Assembly: GCA_031289615.1 (NCBI GenBank)
Contig: JAITPD010000029.1
Span: 1 to 60,465 of the forward strand
Length of the DNA: 60,465 nt
Source: Lactobacillaceae bacterium
GTDB taxonomy: Bacteria > Bacillota > Bacilli > Lactobacillales > Lactobacillaceae
Reading direction: 5' to 3'
How positions within the stretch are numbered: position 1 is the first letter of the stretch; every line of letters starts with the position of its first letter. The notes under the pieces are model-generated. The model worked only from the letters and a program-made list of their open reading frames with translations. It ran no database searches and was not told where the DNA came from. Shown one piece after another: positions 33,222 through 42,575 of the stretch. The position numbers were made by a program, and so were the translations under genes.

Positions 33222-35924
33222 ATGGCTGAAGCTACTGCACCTAAGAAAGTAAAGAAAGTTTTGACTCCAGAAGAAAAGGCTGCGAAAGTTGCGGCTGCTG
33301 AAAAGATGACTGATGAATTAGTTGTTAAGTCACAAAAGGCATTGCTTGAATTCTCAACTTATACTCAAGCACAAGTTGATAAGATTGTTGCGGCAATGGC
33401 ATTGGCTGGTTCAGAAAATTCATTGTTGCTTGCTCACGAAGCCGTTGAAGAAACTGGTCGTGGAGTTGTTGAAGACAAGGATACGAAGAACCGTTTCGCA
33501 TCAGAATCTGTTTATAACGCAATTAAGAATGACAAGACTGTTGGTGTCATCAACGAAGATCGCGTGACTGGTAAAGTTGAATTAGCTGCTCCACTTGGGG
33601 TGTTGGCTGGAATCGTTCCAACAACTAACCCAACATCAACGGCAATCTTTAAGTCAATGTTGGCCGCTAAGACACGTAACACAATCGTCTTTGCCTTCCA
33701 TCCACAAGCACAAAAGTCATCAGCACACGCAGCAAAGATCGTTTATGATGCTGCCGTTGCTGCTGGAGCACCTGAAAACTTCATTCAATGGATCGACAAG
33801 CCATCATTGGAAGGAACTAGCGCATTGATCCAAAACCATGGAATTGCCTCAATCTTGGCAACTGGTGGTCCATCAATGGTTAACGCTGCTTTGAAGTCAG
33901 GTAACCCATCAATGGGTGTTGGAGCCGGGAACGGAGCTGTTTACGTTGATGCAACTGCTAACGTTCCACGCGCTGTTGAAGACTTGTTGTTGTCAAAGCG
34001 TTTCGATAATGGAATGATTTGTGCAACTGAAAACTCTGTTGTAATTGCTGCTGAAGTTTACGATGAATTCATGAAGCTTTTGCAAGAACAAGGTGCTTAT
34101 TTGGTTCCTAAGAAGGACTATCAAAAGGTTGCTGATGCTGTCTTTACACCAAACGCTGAAGGCTTTGGAGTTCAAGGACCAGTTGCCGGAATGTCTGGAC
34201 AATGGATCGCTGCTAAGGCTGAAATCAAGATGCCAGCTGATAAAGATGTTTTGTTGTTTGAATTGGACAAGAAGAATATCGGTGAAGCTTTGTCATCAGA
34301 AAAGTTGAGCCCATTGCTTTCAATCTACAAGGCTGGTTCACGTGCAGAAGGAATTGAAATCGTTCGTGCATTGTTGGCCTACCAAGGAGCCGGACACAAC
34401 GCGGCTATTCAAATCGGGGCACAAGATGACCCATTTGTTAAGGAATATGCTGATGCAGTTGAAGCATCACGAATTTTGGTTAACCAACCAGACTCAATTG
34501 GTGGAGTTGGAGACATCTATACAGATGCATTGCGTCCATCATTGACACTTGGAACCGGATCATGGGGGAAGAATTCATTGTCACACAATCTTTCAACTTA
34601 CGACTTGCTTAACATCAAAACTGTTGCACGTCGTCGTAACCGTCCACAATGGGTTCGGTTGCCAAAGGACATTTACTACGAATCAAACGCTATTACGTAT
34701 TTGCAAGAATTACCAGGTGTTGACCGTGCCTTTATCGTGGCTGACCCAGGAATGGTTCAATTCGGCTTCGTTGACAAGATTTTGGACCAATTTGCTTTGC
34801 GTGAAGAGCAAGTTAAGACATCATTGTATGGTGCAGTTCGTCCTGACCCAACAATCAGCCAAGCAATTGAAATCGCCCGTCAAATGGCAGACTTCAAGCC
34901 TGATACAGTTGTTTTGATTGGTGGAGGTTCAGCACTTGACGCCGGAAAGATTGCACGTTTCTTGTATGAATACTCACAATCACATGAAGGTATTTTGCAA
35001 GATGACGAAGCTTTGAACGAATTGTTCCAAGAATTGGCACAAAAGTTCATGGATATCCGTAAGCGAATCGTTAAGTTCGAACACCAAGCTTTGACTCAAA
35101 TGGTTGCCATTCCAACAACTTCAGGAACTGGTTCAGAAGTTACACCATTTGCGGTTATTACTGACGATGAAACACACGTTAAGTACCCATTGGCTGACTA
35201 CGAATTGACACCACAAGTTGCGATTGTTGACCCAGAGTTCGTTATGACTGTTCCAAAGCGGACGGTTGCCTTCTCAGGGATGGACGCTTTGTCACACGCC
35301 TTGGAGTCATATGTATCAGTGATGAATTCAGAATTCACTCGTCCATGGGCATTGCAAGCAATCAAGTTAATCTTTAAGAACTTGGAAACTTCATATAACT
35401 ACGATCCAAAGAACCCTACTAAGGAAGGGGAAGCTGCTCGTTCAAAGATGCACTATGCTTCAACATTGGCTGGTATGTCATTTGCTAACGCCTTCCTTGG
35501 AATTAACCACGCGCTTGCTCACAAGACTGGTGGAGCATTTGGATTGCCACACGGTTTGGCGATTACAATTGCCATGAACCATGTGATTAAGTTCAATGCG
35601 GTGACTGGAAATGTTAAGCGGACACCATACCCACGTTACGAGTATTACCGCGCTCAACATGACTATGCAAAGATTGCTAAGTATATTGGTGTTGAAGGTA
35701 AGAATGACGCTGAATTGGTAGAAGGATTGATGAAGCGTATTTCTGACTTGGCAGCTGCTTTGGATATTAACATGACATTGTCTGGAAATGGCGTAACTAA
35801 GAAGGACTTCGAAGCTCACTTGGATGAGATCGTTGACTTGGCTTACGACGACCAAACAACTCCTGCTAACCCACGTCAACCACGTTTGGAAGAAATTCGT
35901 CAATTGTTTATTGACCAATTCTAA
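33222..35924 (+). CDS. adhE: Bifunctional acetaldehyde-CoA/alcohol dehydrogenase
   Basis: 900-residue enzyme that reduces acetyl-CoA to acetaldehyde and ethanol with two NADH, the main route to recycle NADH in heterofermentation. The N-terminal aldehyde dehydrogenase half has the catalytic cysteine in NGMICATENSVV. The C-terminal iron-dependent alcohol dehydrogenase half has GGGSALDAGK, GMDALSHALESYVS and the metal-binding FLGINHALAHKTGGAFGLPHG. The Lys/Ala-rich N terminus (ATAPKKVKKVL) is an extension. ATG 33222 with GAGGGAG is chosen over upstream in-frame codons. Codon use is highly biased and the promoter near-consensus, indicating strong expression. Its terminator lies beyond element A copy 4. 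Confidence 0.97.
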   Translation: MAEATAPKKVKKVLTPEEKAAKVAAAEKMTDELVVKSQKALLEFSTYTQAQVDKIVAAMALAGSENSLLLAHEAVEETGRGVVEDKDTKNRFASESVYNAIKNDKTVGVINEDRVTGKVELAAPLGVLAGIVPTTNPTSTAIFKSMLAAKTRNTIVFAFHPQAQKSSAHAAKIVYDAAVAAGAPENFIQWIDKPSLEGTSALIQNHGIASILATGGPSMVNAALKSGNPSMGVGAGNGAVYVDATANVPRAVEDLLLSKRFDNGMICATENSVVIAAEVYDEFMKLLQEQGAYLVPKKDYQKVADAVFTPNAEGFGVQGPVAGMSGQWIAAKAEIKMPADKDVLLFELDKKNIGEALSSEKLSPLLSIYKAGSRAEGIEIVRALLAYQGAGHNAAIQIGAQDDPFVKEYADAVEASRILVNQPDSIGGVGDIYTDALRPSLTLGTGSWGKNSLSHNLSTYDLLNIKTVARRRNRPQWVRLPKDIYYESNAITYLQELPGVDRAFIVADPGMVQFGFVDKILDQFALREEQVKTSLYGAVRPDPTISQAIEIARQMADFKPDTVVLIGGGSALDAGKIARFLYEYSQSHEGILQDDEALNELFQELAQKFMDIRKRIVKFEHQALTQMVAIPTTSGTGSEVTPFAVITDDETHVKYPLADYELTPQVAIVDPEFVMTVPKRTVAFSGMDALSHALESYVSVMNSEFTRPWALQAIKLIFKNLETSYNYDPKNPTKEGEAARSKMHYASTLAGMSFANAFLGINHALAHKTGGAFGLPHGLAITIAMNHVIKFNAVTGNVKRTPYPRYEYYRAQHDYAKIAKYIGVEGKNDAELVEGLMKRISDLAAALDINMTLSGNGVTKKDFEAHLDEIVDLAYDDQTTPANPRQPRLEEIRQLFIDQF

Positions 35925-35943
35925 GCAAGCTCAGTTGAGTTTG

Positions 35944-36112
35944 GTTTGTCAGCTTCGCTAAAGATTCTTTACGTTTCGGATTAGCCCTGCACGATTCATG
36001 CCGAATGGCGAAATAATTCGCCAATTTCACGGCGCTAAAGCACGCGTGAAAAGTTTCGGCTAGATTCGGCAAGGGCTGGTCATCCGACGACAGAATCGCT
36101 TCGCTGAACAGC
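35944..36112 (-). repeat. Palindromic element A, copy 4
   Basis: Inverted copy of about 169 bases, ends GTTTGTCAGC and GCTGAACAGC, inner arms conserved. It lies 20 bases after the adhE stop and before the only good terminator (36190-36217), so it is probably transcribed in the adhE 3' untranslated region. After it, TTGGTCATTTCATTCAAAACG at 36121-36141 matches the outer end of element B in minus orientation, a truncated B. Confidence 0.9.
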
Positions 36113-36120
36113 TCAAGTGC

Positions 36121-36140
36121 TTGGTCATTTCATTCAAAAC
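36121..36140 (-). repeat. Element B end fragment
   Basis: TTGGTCATTTCATTCAAA compares with TTAGTCATTTTATTCAAA, the reverse complement of the end of element B copy 2. Two mismatches in 18. Only the end remains. Confidence 0.55.
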
Positions 36141-36189
36141 GTTTCATAGAACGATGCGGACCCTTAAAGCAAAATAGTTCAAAACAAGA

Positions 36190-36217
36190 GGTTGGAGTTT
36201 TTGCTCCAGCCTTTTTT
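36190..36217 (+). terminator. Terminator downstream of adhE
   Basis: GGTTGGAG pairs with CTCCAGCC around TTTTTG, followed by TTTTTT. Confidence 0.85.
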
Positions 36218-36346
36218 CGTATCTTGTTCACGAAATAAGTCATGAAAAGCCTCCATTCATATTGAAAAATGGGGTACAATTATGATATATACGAAAATAA
36301 ATTAAAAGTCTAAACAGGCATATTAAAAATTGGAGAAGAGACCCAA

Positions 36347-37987
36347 ATGGTTAAAAATATTGTCATTGTTGGAGCTGGTTTTGCAGGAGTAATGACTGCG
36401 CGAAAGCTTGCTCGCCAACTTTCAAATAAACGTGAATTTCAAATTGTCTTAATTGACGAACACCCATTTTTCACATATCGTACGAGTTTGCACGAAGTTG
36501 TGACTAAGCGCATTGAACCTAGTGATGTGCAATTTGACCTGGGGCAGTTGTTCGTTCATCAAAAGAACGTCAAAATCGTTACGGCAAATGTCGAGGATGT
36601 TGATCGTGATCAAAAGTTGGTGGAAACATCTCTGGGCTCAATTCCATATGAAAAGTTGGTCTTTGCAACTGGTCGTGAAGCCGATACAAATATTCCAGGG
36701 GCGGCTGAATTTGGTTACACAATGTGGACGTTGAACTCAGCCGTTCAATTGCGTGGGCACATCGAAGAAAAAATCCGTCAGGCGGCGATTGAACTTGATC
36801 CCGTGGCCAAGCAAACGATGTTGAACTTGGTTATCGTTGGTGGCGGGTTCACTGGGATTCAGTTAGCTGGTGATTTACTGGACGAACGCCGTGAACTAGC
36901 AGATGCCAATAATTTGTCAGAACATGATATTAAAGTGACTGTGATTGAGCAAGAAAATGATATTCTATCACAGCTTGGAAGTTCGACTTTAGCAAAAAAA
37001 GCTGAAACTTATTTGCTGAAACAAGGAGCAAACATTATCAAGTCAACAAGTGCTCAGCAAGTGCTTGAACACGAAATTGTGTTGTCTGATGGAACCAAGA
37101 TGCCCACGGAAACTGTGATTTGGGCAGGTGGTGCAAGGGCAAAAGATAGCTTTGATGATTTTGATTTGGAGACTGATGAAACTGGGCATGTTTATGTCGA
37201 TGATTTTTCGCGAGCAAAGGATCAAGCAGACATTTATGCAGTTGGTGACACGTCAACTTACCGTGAAATGGCGCGGGCAAATCCAGATGATCCTGAAACG
37301 GGTTGGACAATTAAAAATGTCGATGGAGCAATGTCTGGTGCTGATACTGCTGTCGCTAATATTGTCTTTGATTTGACTGGTAAGGGGACTAAGAAACGCT
37401 ATAAGGGCCGTCACAATGGCTTTGCTATTTCAGTTGGTTCGCATTATGCGGTGGCACTATTGCACAACCGGCTTAGCTTCTCTGGTTTCTTGGCGAGCGA
37501 ATACAAGCATTGGACTAACATTGGCTTCTTATTGACGCTTGGCTCATATTATCAGGTCTTTAAGTATCTGATGCGCGAAGTATTCCGGACACCGCATCAA
37601 CGGACTTCGACTAAGGGAAATACTTCAAACATGGGGAATACCTTGTGGGCGGTGCCATTGCGCTTGGTCACTGGAATCTTCTTGATCATCACTGGTGCAG
37701 CAATTGGTGGCGGTTTCGGAATGGTCTTCGCCGGGGTTGGCGTGGCGTTGTTCCTAGGCTTCCTGACAACTTTGGCAAGTTTGCTGACACTCTTGTTGTC
37801 GCTGATCTTGTTTGGAACGTCATTCACTCTATCGGCATTGCTCTTGCCGTTCGTGGCGATTGCCTTGATGAACGGATCGGGTCGTTCGTTCGGACTTGAT
37901 CACTGGGTTATGCCATGGTTGATTAAAAACATCGGCACTTTCATTAATGGGGAAAGCAAGTCGAGCTATAATGATTTGAAAAAGTAA
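36347..37987 (+). CDS. Type II NADH dehydrogenase with C-terminal DoxX-like membrane domain
   Basis: 546 residues. Residues 1-420 are an NDH-2 flavoprotein: FAD motif IVGAGFAGV (7-15), NADH motif VIVGGGFTGIQLAGDL, and YAVGDTS at the second FAD segment. Residues about 430-525 contain four hydrophobic spans ending in NGSGRSFGLDHWVMPWL, a pattern of DoxX-family membrane proteins. NDH-2 enzymes oxidise NADH and pass electrons to quinones without pumping. The fused tail would anchor it and may provide a quinone or partner contact. GGAGAAGAG precedes the ATG. Monocistronic. Confidence 0.88.
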   Translation: MVKNIVIVGAGFAGVMTARKLARQLSNKREFQIVLIDEHPFFTYRTSLHEVVTKRIEPSDVQFDLGQLFVHQKNVKIVTANVEDVDRDQKLVETSLGSIPYEKLVFATGREADTNIPGAAEFGYTMWTLNSAVQLRGHIEEKIRQAAIELDPVAKQTMLNLVIVGGGFTGIQLAGDLLDERRELADANNLSEHDIKVTVIEQENDILSQLGSSTLAKKAETYLLKQGANIIKSTSAQQVLEHEIVLSDGTKMPTETVIWAGGARAKDSFDDFDLETDETGHVYVDDFSRAKDQADIYAVGDTSTYREMARANPDDPETGWTIKNVDGAMSGADTAVANIVFDLTGKGTKKRYKGRHNGFAISVGSHYAVALLHNRLSFSGFLASEYKHWTNIGFLLTLGSYYQVFKYLMREVFRTPHQRTSTKGNTSNMGNTLWAVPLRLVTGIFLIITGAAIGGGFGMVFAGVGVALFLGFLTTLASLLTLLLSLILFGTSFTLSALLLPFVAIALMNGSGRSFGLDHWVMPWLIKNIGTFINGESKSSYNDLKK

Positions 37988-37995
37988 TTTAAGGG

Positions 37996-38031
37996 CTCCG
38001 ACTGTAAAAATATTTGCGGTTGGAGTTTTTG
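37996..38031 (+). terminator. Terminator of the NADH dehydrogenase gene
   Basis: CTCCGACTG pairs with CGGTTGGAG (G-T pairs included), followed by TTTTTG. Confidence 0.8.
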
Positions 38032-38128
38032 TATACTGTGACTGATGACGAAAACGATTTACAAAATATTAGTTAAGGATTATTGTTTAACTATCAAAAT
38101 AATCTCACTCAGTTGATAGGAGAACAGC

Positions 38129-39265
38129 ATGACTAAAAACAAATCATTTTATCTGTTCTTCTTTTTATTATATTTATTTATGACAATTGGCTCATTTGTG
38201 CAAGTGCTATATTTCCAAGAAACAGGCCATCTTGGTAATTTTGGAATTTCATATGGAGCGATGGCCATCTCTGGTGCGGTCATGCAGCTATCTTTTCGCT
38301 GGATTAGTGCGCTTAAAACAAAATTGCTTTTAAACATCGCATTGATTTTATATGGTATGTCAATGACGTTACGCCTTTTGAGTTATTCCGTTTCAGCGAG
38401 TATCTTATCAGGAGTGATTGGTGGCTTAAGCGCGACGACAATTTTAATTATTGTTAGATTACAACTGATGGATTTTGCGAGTAATCATGAAAATAGTAAT
38501 AAAATTATTAGTTCCCGTTTTATAGTAGTCCAGTTAGCAGAGGTTTTAGGTACTATTCTTGGTGGCGTAATGATTGGACGGACTACTAACAATGTTAATA
38601 ATATACAAATTGCAATCATAGTTGTAGCTGCATTAGTTATTTTGTTAATCCTGTTTCCTAAAAAAATCACGGTTAAAGTGCATTCAGAAAGAAAATTAAA
38701 AATTTTTACAGGCAACAAGCATTTAATTAAAATTGTGCTGTCATCACTGATGTTTGGATTGTTGGTTTCACTAGTTGCCCCGCTGATACCGGCAATTTTT
38801 AATGGCATGCTTCATAAAATTGATCTAGTTACAGCTCTGACAACAGCGAGCACTGTGTTGGCGTTGATTGGTTCGATTGTGATTGGGCGGACAAATATCG
38901 CTAATAAAGCATATCGATTTCTTGTTATAACAATGCTGGCTATGGGAGTTTTATTCATTGTGGGGTCGCATTTTGCAGCCTTGATGATTTTAATCATTTT
39001 ATTGTACTCATTTGCTAACCCGGTTTATTTTCAGCTAAAAGAAGTTTTTGAATACAATGTTATTCAAAAATATAATATTGATAAAATCGAAATGATTGCA
39101 GTTTCGCAAACTGCTTTTCTGATTGGTGATTCAATAGGGACACCAATTGCAGGGTGGTTTATGAGTGCCTGGCCATTAAGTAATGCGATGTTGGCTTATG
39201 GCGCAATTAACTTTGTCTTTATGATTATTTTCATGACGTTATGGCAAAAAAATAAAATACTATAA
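38129..39265 (+). CDS. MFS-type transporter
   Basis: 378-residue integral membrane protein with about twelve spans and a central cytoplasmic loop (FPKKITVKVHSERKLKIF). General layout fits the major facilitator superfamily, and the segment GDSIGTPIAGWFMS near the end resembles the sugar-efflux/multidrug group. The substrate is not predictable. Base composition is more AT-rich and codon use less biased than the flanking housekeeping genes, which hints at acquisition. GATAGGAG precedes the ATG. It converges on the methyltransferase gene, sharing a bidirectional terminator. Confidence 0.8.
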   Translation: MTKNKSFYLFFFLLYLFMTIGSFVQVLYFQETGHLGNFGISYGAMAISGAVMQLSFRWISALKTKLLLNIALILYGMSMTLRLLSYSVSASILSGVIGGLSATTILIIVRLQLMDFASNHENSNKIISSRFIVVQLAEVLGTILGGVMIGRTTNNVNNIQIAIIVVAALVILLILFPKKITVKVHSERKLKIFTGNKHLIKIVLSSLMFGLLVSLVAPLIPAIFNGMLHKIDLVTALTTASTVLALIGSIVIGRTNIANKAYRFLVITMLAMGVLFIVGSHFAALMILIILLYSFANPVYFQLKEVFEYNVIQKYNIDKIEMIAVSQTAFLIGDSIGTPIAGWFMSAWPLSNAMLAYGAINFVFMIIFMTLWQKNKIL

Positions 39266-39267
39266 AC

Positions 39268-39312
39268 AAAAGGCCTGCCACCTAGCAATTCACGCTAACG
39301 GACAGGCCTTTT
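39268..39312. terminator. Bidirectional terminator
   Basis: AAAAGGCCTG pairs perfectly with CAGGCCTTTT between two convergent genes, with TAGC/GCTA pairing inside. Confidence 0.9.
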
Positions 39313-39320
39313 AAATCGAG

Positions 39321-39926
39321 TTAATTTTCCACATTCGGATGTTGTGCCGCATAAAAGGCCATCACAATTCCGTGGGCGACTGAAACATTGAGCGAACGGA
39401 CACTTCCTGCTTGCGGAATATAAATCATTGCGTCCGCTGCTTTAATCAAGTCATCCGCCAAGCCAATTTGTTCTTCACCAAAGACAAAAGCTGACTTAGC
39501 TGGAAATTGTGTCTCAAACAGATTGACTGGCTTATATTCGTCAATATTATCAACGGCATAAATCTTGTAACCCTCTGCATGCAACTGATCAAACACCATT
39601 TGATAATCCGTGACGCGATGGTGCTCAACGTGTTCGTAGTTATATGTGCCAACCGAACCACGCCGATCCCACTTCTTAGAACCTTCTTCGCGATCAGGAA
39701 ACGATTCATTGACCGGATTCAGAAAAATTAATTTACGGGTCGCAAAGGCGTTGCTGTTTCGAACCGCCGTCGCCTTGTTGAAGTCGTGCGTCAGATTTTG
39801 CATGACTGACACAACTTCGCTTCGTTTGGTATCCAGGTCAGCACGAATCGCCTCATCTGACATATTTTTATAGTAATCCGTGACGTTTCGGTAGTCATTT
39901 GAACGGTTTAAATCAATCTCAGCCAT
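39321..39926 (-). CDS. TrmH/SpoU-family RNA 2'-O-methyltransferase
   Basis: 201 residues. The C-terminal knotted SPOUT fold carries motif 2 AFVFGEEQIGLADDLIKAAD and motif 3 IPQAGSVRSLNVSVAHGIVMAFY. These bind S-adenosylmethionine and the target ribose. The N-terminal 70 residues are a helical region typical of TrmH-type RNA methyltransferases. The modified RNA (tRNA position 18 or rRNA) cannot be decided. GAAAGAAG precedes the ATG on the minus strand. Divergent from ecfA1. Confidence 0.88.
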   Translation of the reverse strand: MAEIDLNRSNDYRNVTDYYKNMSDEAIRADLDTKRSEVVSVMQNLTHDFNKATAVRNSNAFATRKLIFLNPVNESFPDREEGSKKWDRRGSVGTYNYEHVEHHRVTDYQMVFDQLHAEGYKIYAVDNIDEYKPVNLFETQFPAKSAFVFGEEQIGLADDLIKAADAMIYIPQAGSVRSLNVSVAHGIVMAFYAAQHPNVEN

Positions 39927-40073
39927 GATAATCTTCTTTCTTTGAAAACTTTATTCCTAATTGTAACAAGAACTGCGCTAGATTTGGTAAAATATAAGCA
40001 GATTATAAAAAATAAGAACGTCAGCTTCAATCAAGATATTTCGGGATCGGGCGCAATGAAGGAAAGTGAAAAA

Positions 40074-40916
40074 ATGACAACAATGATCGAATTGAAAAAT
40101 GTTTCATACACATACCCAAGCAGTGAACAGCCCGCCTTGGTTGATTTGTCATTGGAAATTGAAGCAGGCGAATGGATTGCTATCATTGGGCACAACGGAT
40201 CTGGTAAGTCGACGTTGGCGAAACTTTTGAACTATCTGTTGCAACCCAATGCTGGCGAAATTAAGATTAATGGCATTGAGGCAAATGCGGAAAACGTCTG
40301 GGAGATTCGTGATTTGGTGGGGATGGTCTTTCAAAATCCGGATAATCAATTCGTTGGAGCAACAGTTGTCGATGATGTGGCTTTTGGTATGGAAAATCGA
40401 GGAGTTCCGCGTGAACAGATGTTGACGAAGGTTGAAGCGTCTTTGCGTCGGGTCCACATGTGGGATTTCGCAGAACGCGAACCTGCTCGTTTGTCTGGTG
40501 GGCAAAAGCAACGGGTGGCAATTGCGAGTGCGTTGGCTTTGGAACCAAAAGTTTTGATTCTAGACGAAGCTACGTCAATGCTAGATCCACAAGGACGGCG
40601 TGAGATGGTGTCGTTGGTTCGTGAGTTGAAGGCCGAGCTTGGGAATGAATTAACCGTTTTGTCGATTACGCATGATATTGAAGAAGCAGCCAGTGCAGAT
40701 CGCGTGATTGTGATTAATGATGGCGTTTTAGAGGAGCAAGGGCAGCCGGCTGAGATTTTTGGTGATGCTCATAAATTAGAGAATTTTGGCTTAAATGTGC
40801 CATTCGCTGAGCAACTTAAGGCGAAGTTGGCTGAGCGCGGAATTGAAGTGCCGCAACAATACGAGACAATAGAGGGGATGGTGGATTGGTTATGGCAATC
40901 AATTTCAACCAAGTAG
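40074..40916 (+). CDS. ecfA1: Energy-coupling factor transporter ATPase 1
   Basis: 280-residue ABC ATPase of the shared ECF module that powers uptake of vitamins by interchangeable S subunits. Walker A GHNGSGKS, Q-loop MVFQNPDNQFVGATV (the EcfA-specific form), signature LSGGQKQ, Walker B VLILDEATSMLD and switch histidine SITHD are present. The ORF extends upstream to 39942, but ATG 40074 follows AAGGAAAG. It overlaps ecfA2 by 25 bases. No S component is encoded nearby, so this is the group II arrangement. Confidence 0.95.
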   Translation: MTTMIELKNVSYTYPSSEQPALVDLSLEIEAGEWIAIIGHNGSGKSTLAKLLNYLLQPNAGEIKINGIEANAENVWEIRDLVGMVFQNPDNQFVGATVVDDVAFGMENRGVPREQMLTKVEASLRRVHMWDFAEREPARLSGGQKQRVAIASALALEPKVLILDEATSMLDPQGRREMVSLVRELKAELGNELTVLSITHDIEEAASADRVIVINDGVLEEQGQPAEIFGDAHKLENFGLNVPFAEQLKAKLAERGIEVPQQYETIEGMVDWLWQSISTK

Positions 40917-41755
40917 GATTTATATATCAAGCTGGAACACCATTTGCGACTGATGGATTGCATGATGTGAACTTTTCAATTCCAGAGGGCCAGTTTACAG
41001 CGGTGATTGGGCACACAGGTTCAGGTAAATCAACAATGGTCCAGCTTTTAGATGGGCTGAGCTTGCCTAGCGTTGGACAGATTGATATTTTAGATTTGCA
41101 ATTAACTACGGAAACTAAGCCGGCTGAAACAAATGAAATTCGCCGCCATGTTGGATTGGTTTTTCAGTTTCCGGAAGCACAATTGTTTGAACAAACGGTT
41201 TTGCGTGATGTGATGTTTGGTCCGAAAAATTTTGGTAAAACAGATGAAGAAGCTCGCGAGTTGGCCATTGATGCTTTGCGAACAGTTGGAATGGACGAGC
41301 AATTTGATGAGCGTTCACCATTTGAGCTATCAGGTGGACAAATGCGTCGGGTAGCGATTGCTGGAGTTCTAGCTCTGCAACCAGAGATTTTGATTTTAGA
41401 TGAACCAACAGCTGGGCTTGATCCACAAGGTCAGACAGAATTGATGGCTCTTTTTGCGCGACTGCAAATTGAACGTAACATGACCTTAGTTTTGGTCACC
41501 CATCAAATGGAATTCGTGGCACAGTATGCTAATCACGTTGTCGTCTTTGAAAAGGGGACTATTGTGAAGGAAGGTTCCGTTGACGAAGTGTTTGCTGATG
41601 CTGATTGGTTGCGGGCAAAACAGCTCGACGTGCCAATCGCTAAGCATTTTGCAGATTTACTGGCTGATAAAGGAATTGAGTTGGAACAAGTGTTGAACAT
41701 CGAGGCCCTAGCTGACCAATTGGCCGTGCAGTTAAAGGAGGCCAATCATGTTTAA
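40892..41755 (+). CDS. ecfA2: Energy-coupling factor transporter ATPase 2
   Basis: 287-residue second ATPase of the ECF module. Walker A GHTGSGKS, Q-loop LVFQFPEAQLFEQTV, signature LSGGQMRR and Walker B ILILDEPTAGLD are typical of EcfA2. GGTGG precedes ATG 40892; a TTG two codons earlier is less likely. It overlaps the end of ecfA1 and the start of ecfT (8 bases), so the three are translationally coupled. Confidence 0.95.
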   Translation: MAINFNQVGFIYQAGTPFATDGLHDVNFSIPEGQFTAVIGHTGSGKSTMVQLLDGLSLPSVGQIDILDLQLTTETKPAETNEIRRHVGLVFQFPEAQLFEQTVLRDVMFGPKNFGKTDEEARELAIDALRTVGMDEQFDERSPFELSGGQMRRVAIAGVLALQPEILILDEPTAGLDPQGQTELMALFARLQIERNMTLVLVTHQMEFVAQYANHVVVFEKGTIVKEGSVDEVFADADWLRAKQLDVPIAKHFADLLADKGIELEQVLNIEALADQLAVQLKEANHV

Positions 41756-42551
41756 TAAAATTTTGATTGGGCGCTTTATGCCGGGTGATTCTTGGATTCA
41801 TCGGCTGGATGCACGGACCAAGTTAATTATCAGCATCTTGTTTATCTTTGTCATTTTTTTGGCAACCTCTGTACCGGCTTATCTGGTTGCGATTGCTTTT
41901 ACGCTCTTTGTGATTTGGCTGACTGGTTTAGGATTTGGAGTATTTTTACGTGGCGTTCGTCCGCTCTTGTTCTTGATGTTTTTTACAACGCTTTTACAAG
42001 TCTTCTTTGTGACAACCGGCGACGTTTTATGGCAATGGGGTTTGATTAAAATCACAACGGACGGCTTAATTAACGGAGTGGCAATTTTCGTACGATTCAT
42101 GCTGATCATTATGTTTTCGACGGTTCTAACTTTGACCACACAACCCTTGGAAATTGCGGACGCTATGGAAGCGATTATGAATCCTCTGAAAAAAATCGGG
42201 GTACCTGTGGCTGAACTAGCTTTGATGATTTCAATCGCCCTGCGTTTTGTGCCCACTTTGCTGGATGAAGCTGAAACGATTATGAATGCTCAGCGTGCCA
42301 GAGGTGTTTTGTTCAACGAAGGCAAGATGATTAATCGCATTAAGGCGTTTGTGCCACTGCTGATTCCGTTGTTTATCAATGCGATTAAACGCGCGATCGA
42401 ACTTGGTGATGCAATGGAGGCGCGTGGTTATCGTGGTGGCGATCATCGCACAAAGTATCGCGTTTTGACTTGGCATAAGCAAGATACGCAGGCTGTGGTT
42501 GGATTTGTGGTCTTTGTGGTTGTGTTAGTTGTGACTGCCGTTTTACATTGA
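41748..42551 (+). CDS. ecfT: Energy-coupling factor transporter transmembrane subunit
   Basis: 267-residue scaffold subunit with five to six membrane spans. Conserved features are the N-terminal GDSWIHRLDARTKL, the long coupling helices ending in NAQRARGV and AMEARGYRGG, which are the two XRX motifs that contact EcfA1 and EcfA2. It forms one complex with the two ATPases encoded upstream and any of several S subunits. The start overlaps ecfA2 and uses AAAGGAGG. Confidence 0.95.
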   Translation: MFNKILIGRFMPGDSWIHRLDARTKLIISILFIFVIFLATSVPAYLVAIAFTLFVIWLTGLGFGVFLRGVRPLLFLMFFTTLLQVFFVTTGDVLWQWGLIKITTDGLINGVAIFVRFMLIIMFSTVLTLTTQPLEIADAMEAIMNPLKKIGVPVAELALMISIALRFVPTLLDEAETIMNAQRARGVLFNEGKMINRIKAFVPLLIPLFINAIKRAIELGDAMEARGYRGGDHRTKYRVLTWHKQDTQAVVGFVVFVVVLVVTAVLH

Positions 42552-42575
42552 AAATGAACTTAGGAGGGAGTGCAA

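Noticed and set aside
36130-36150. cre-like AAAACGTTTCA upstream of the NADH dehydrogenase gene
   Set aside because: It matches the end of element B better than the cre consensus, and lies far from a promoter.
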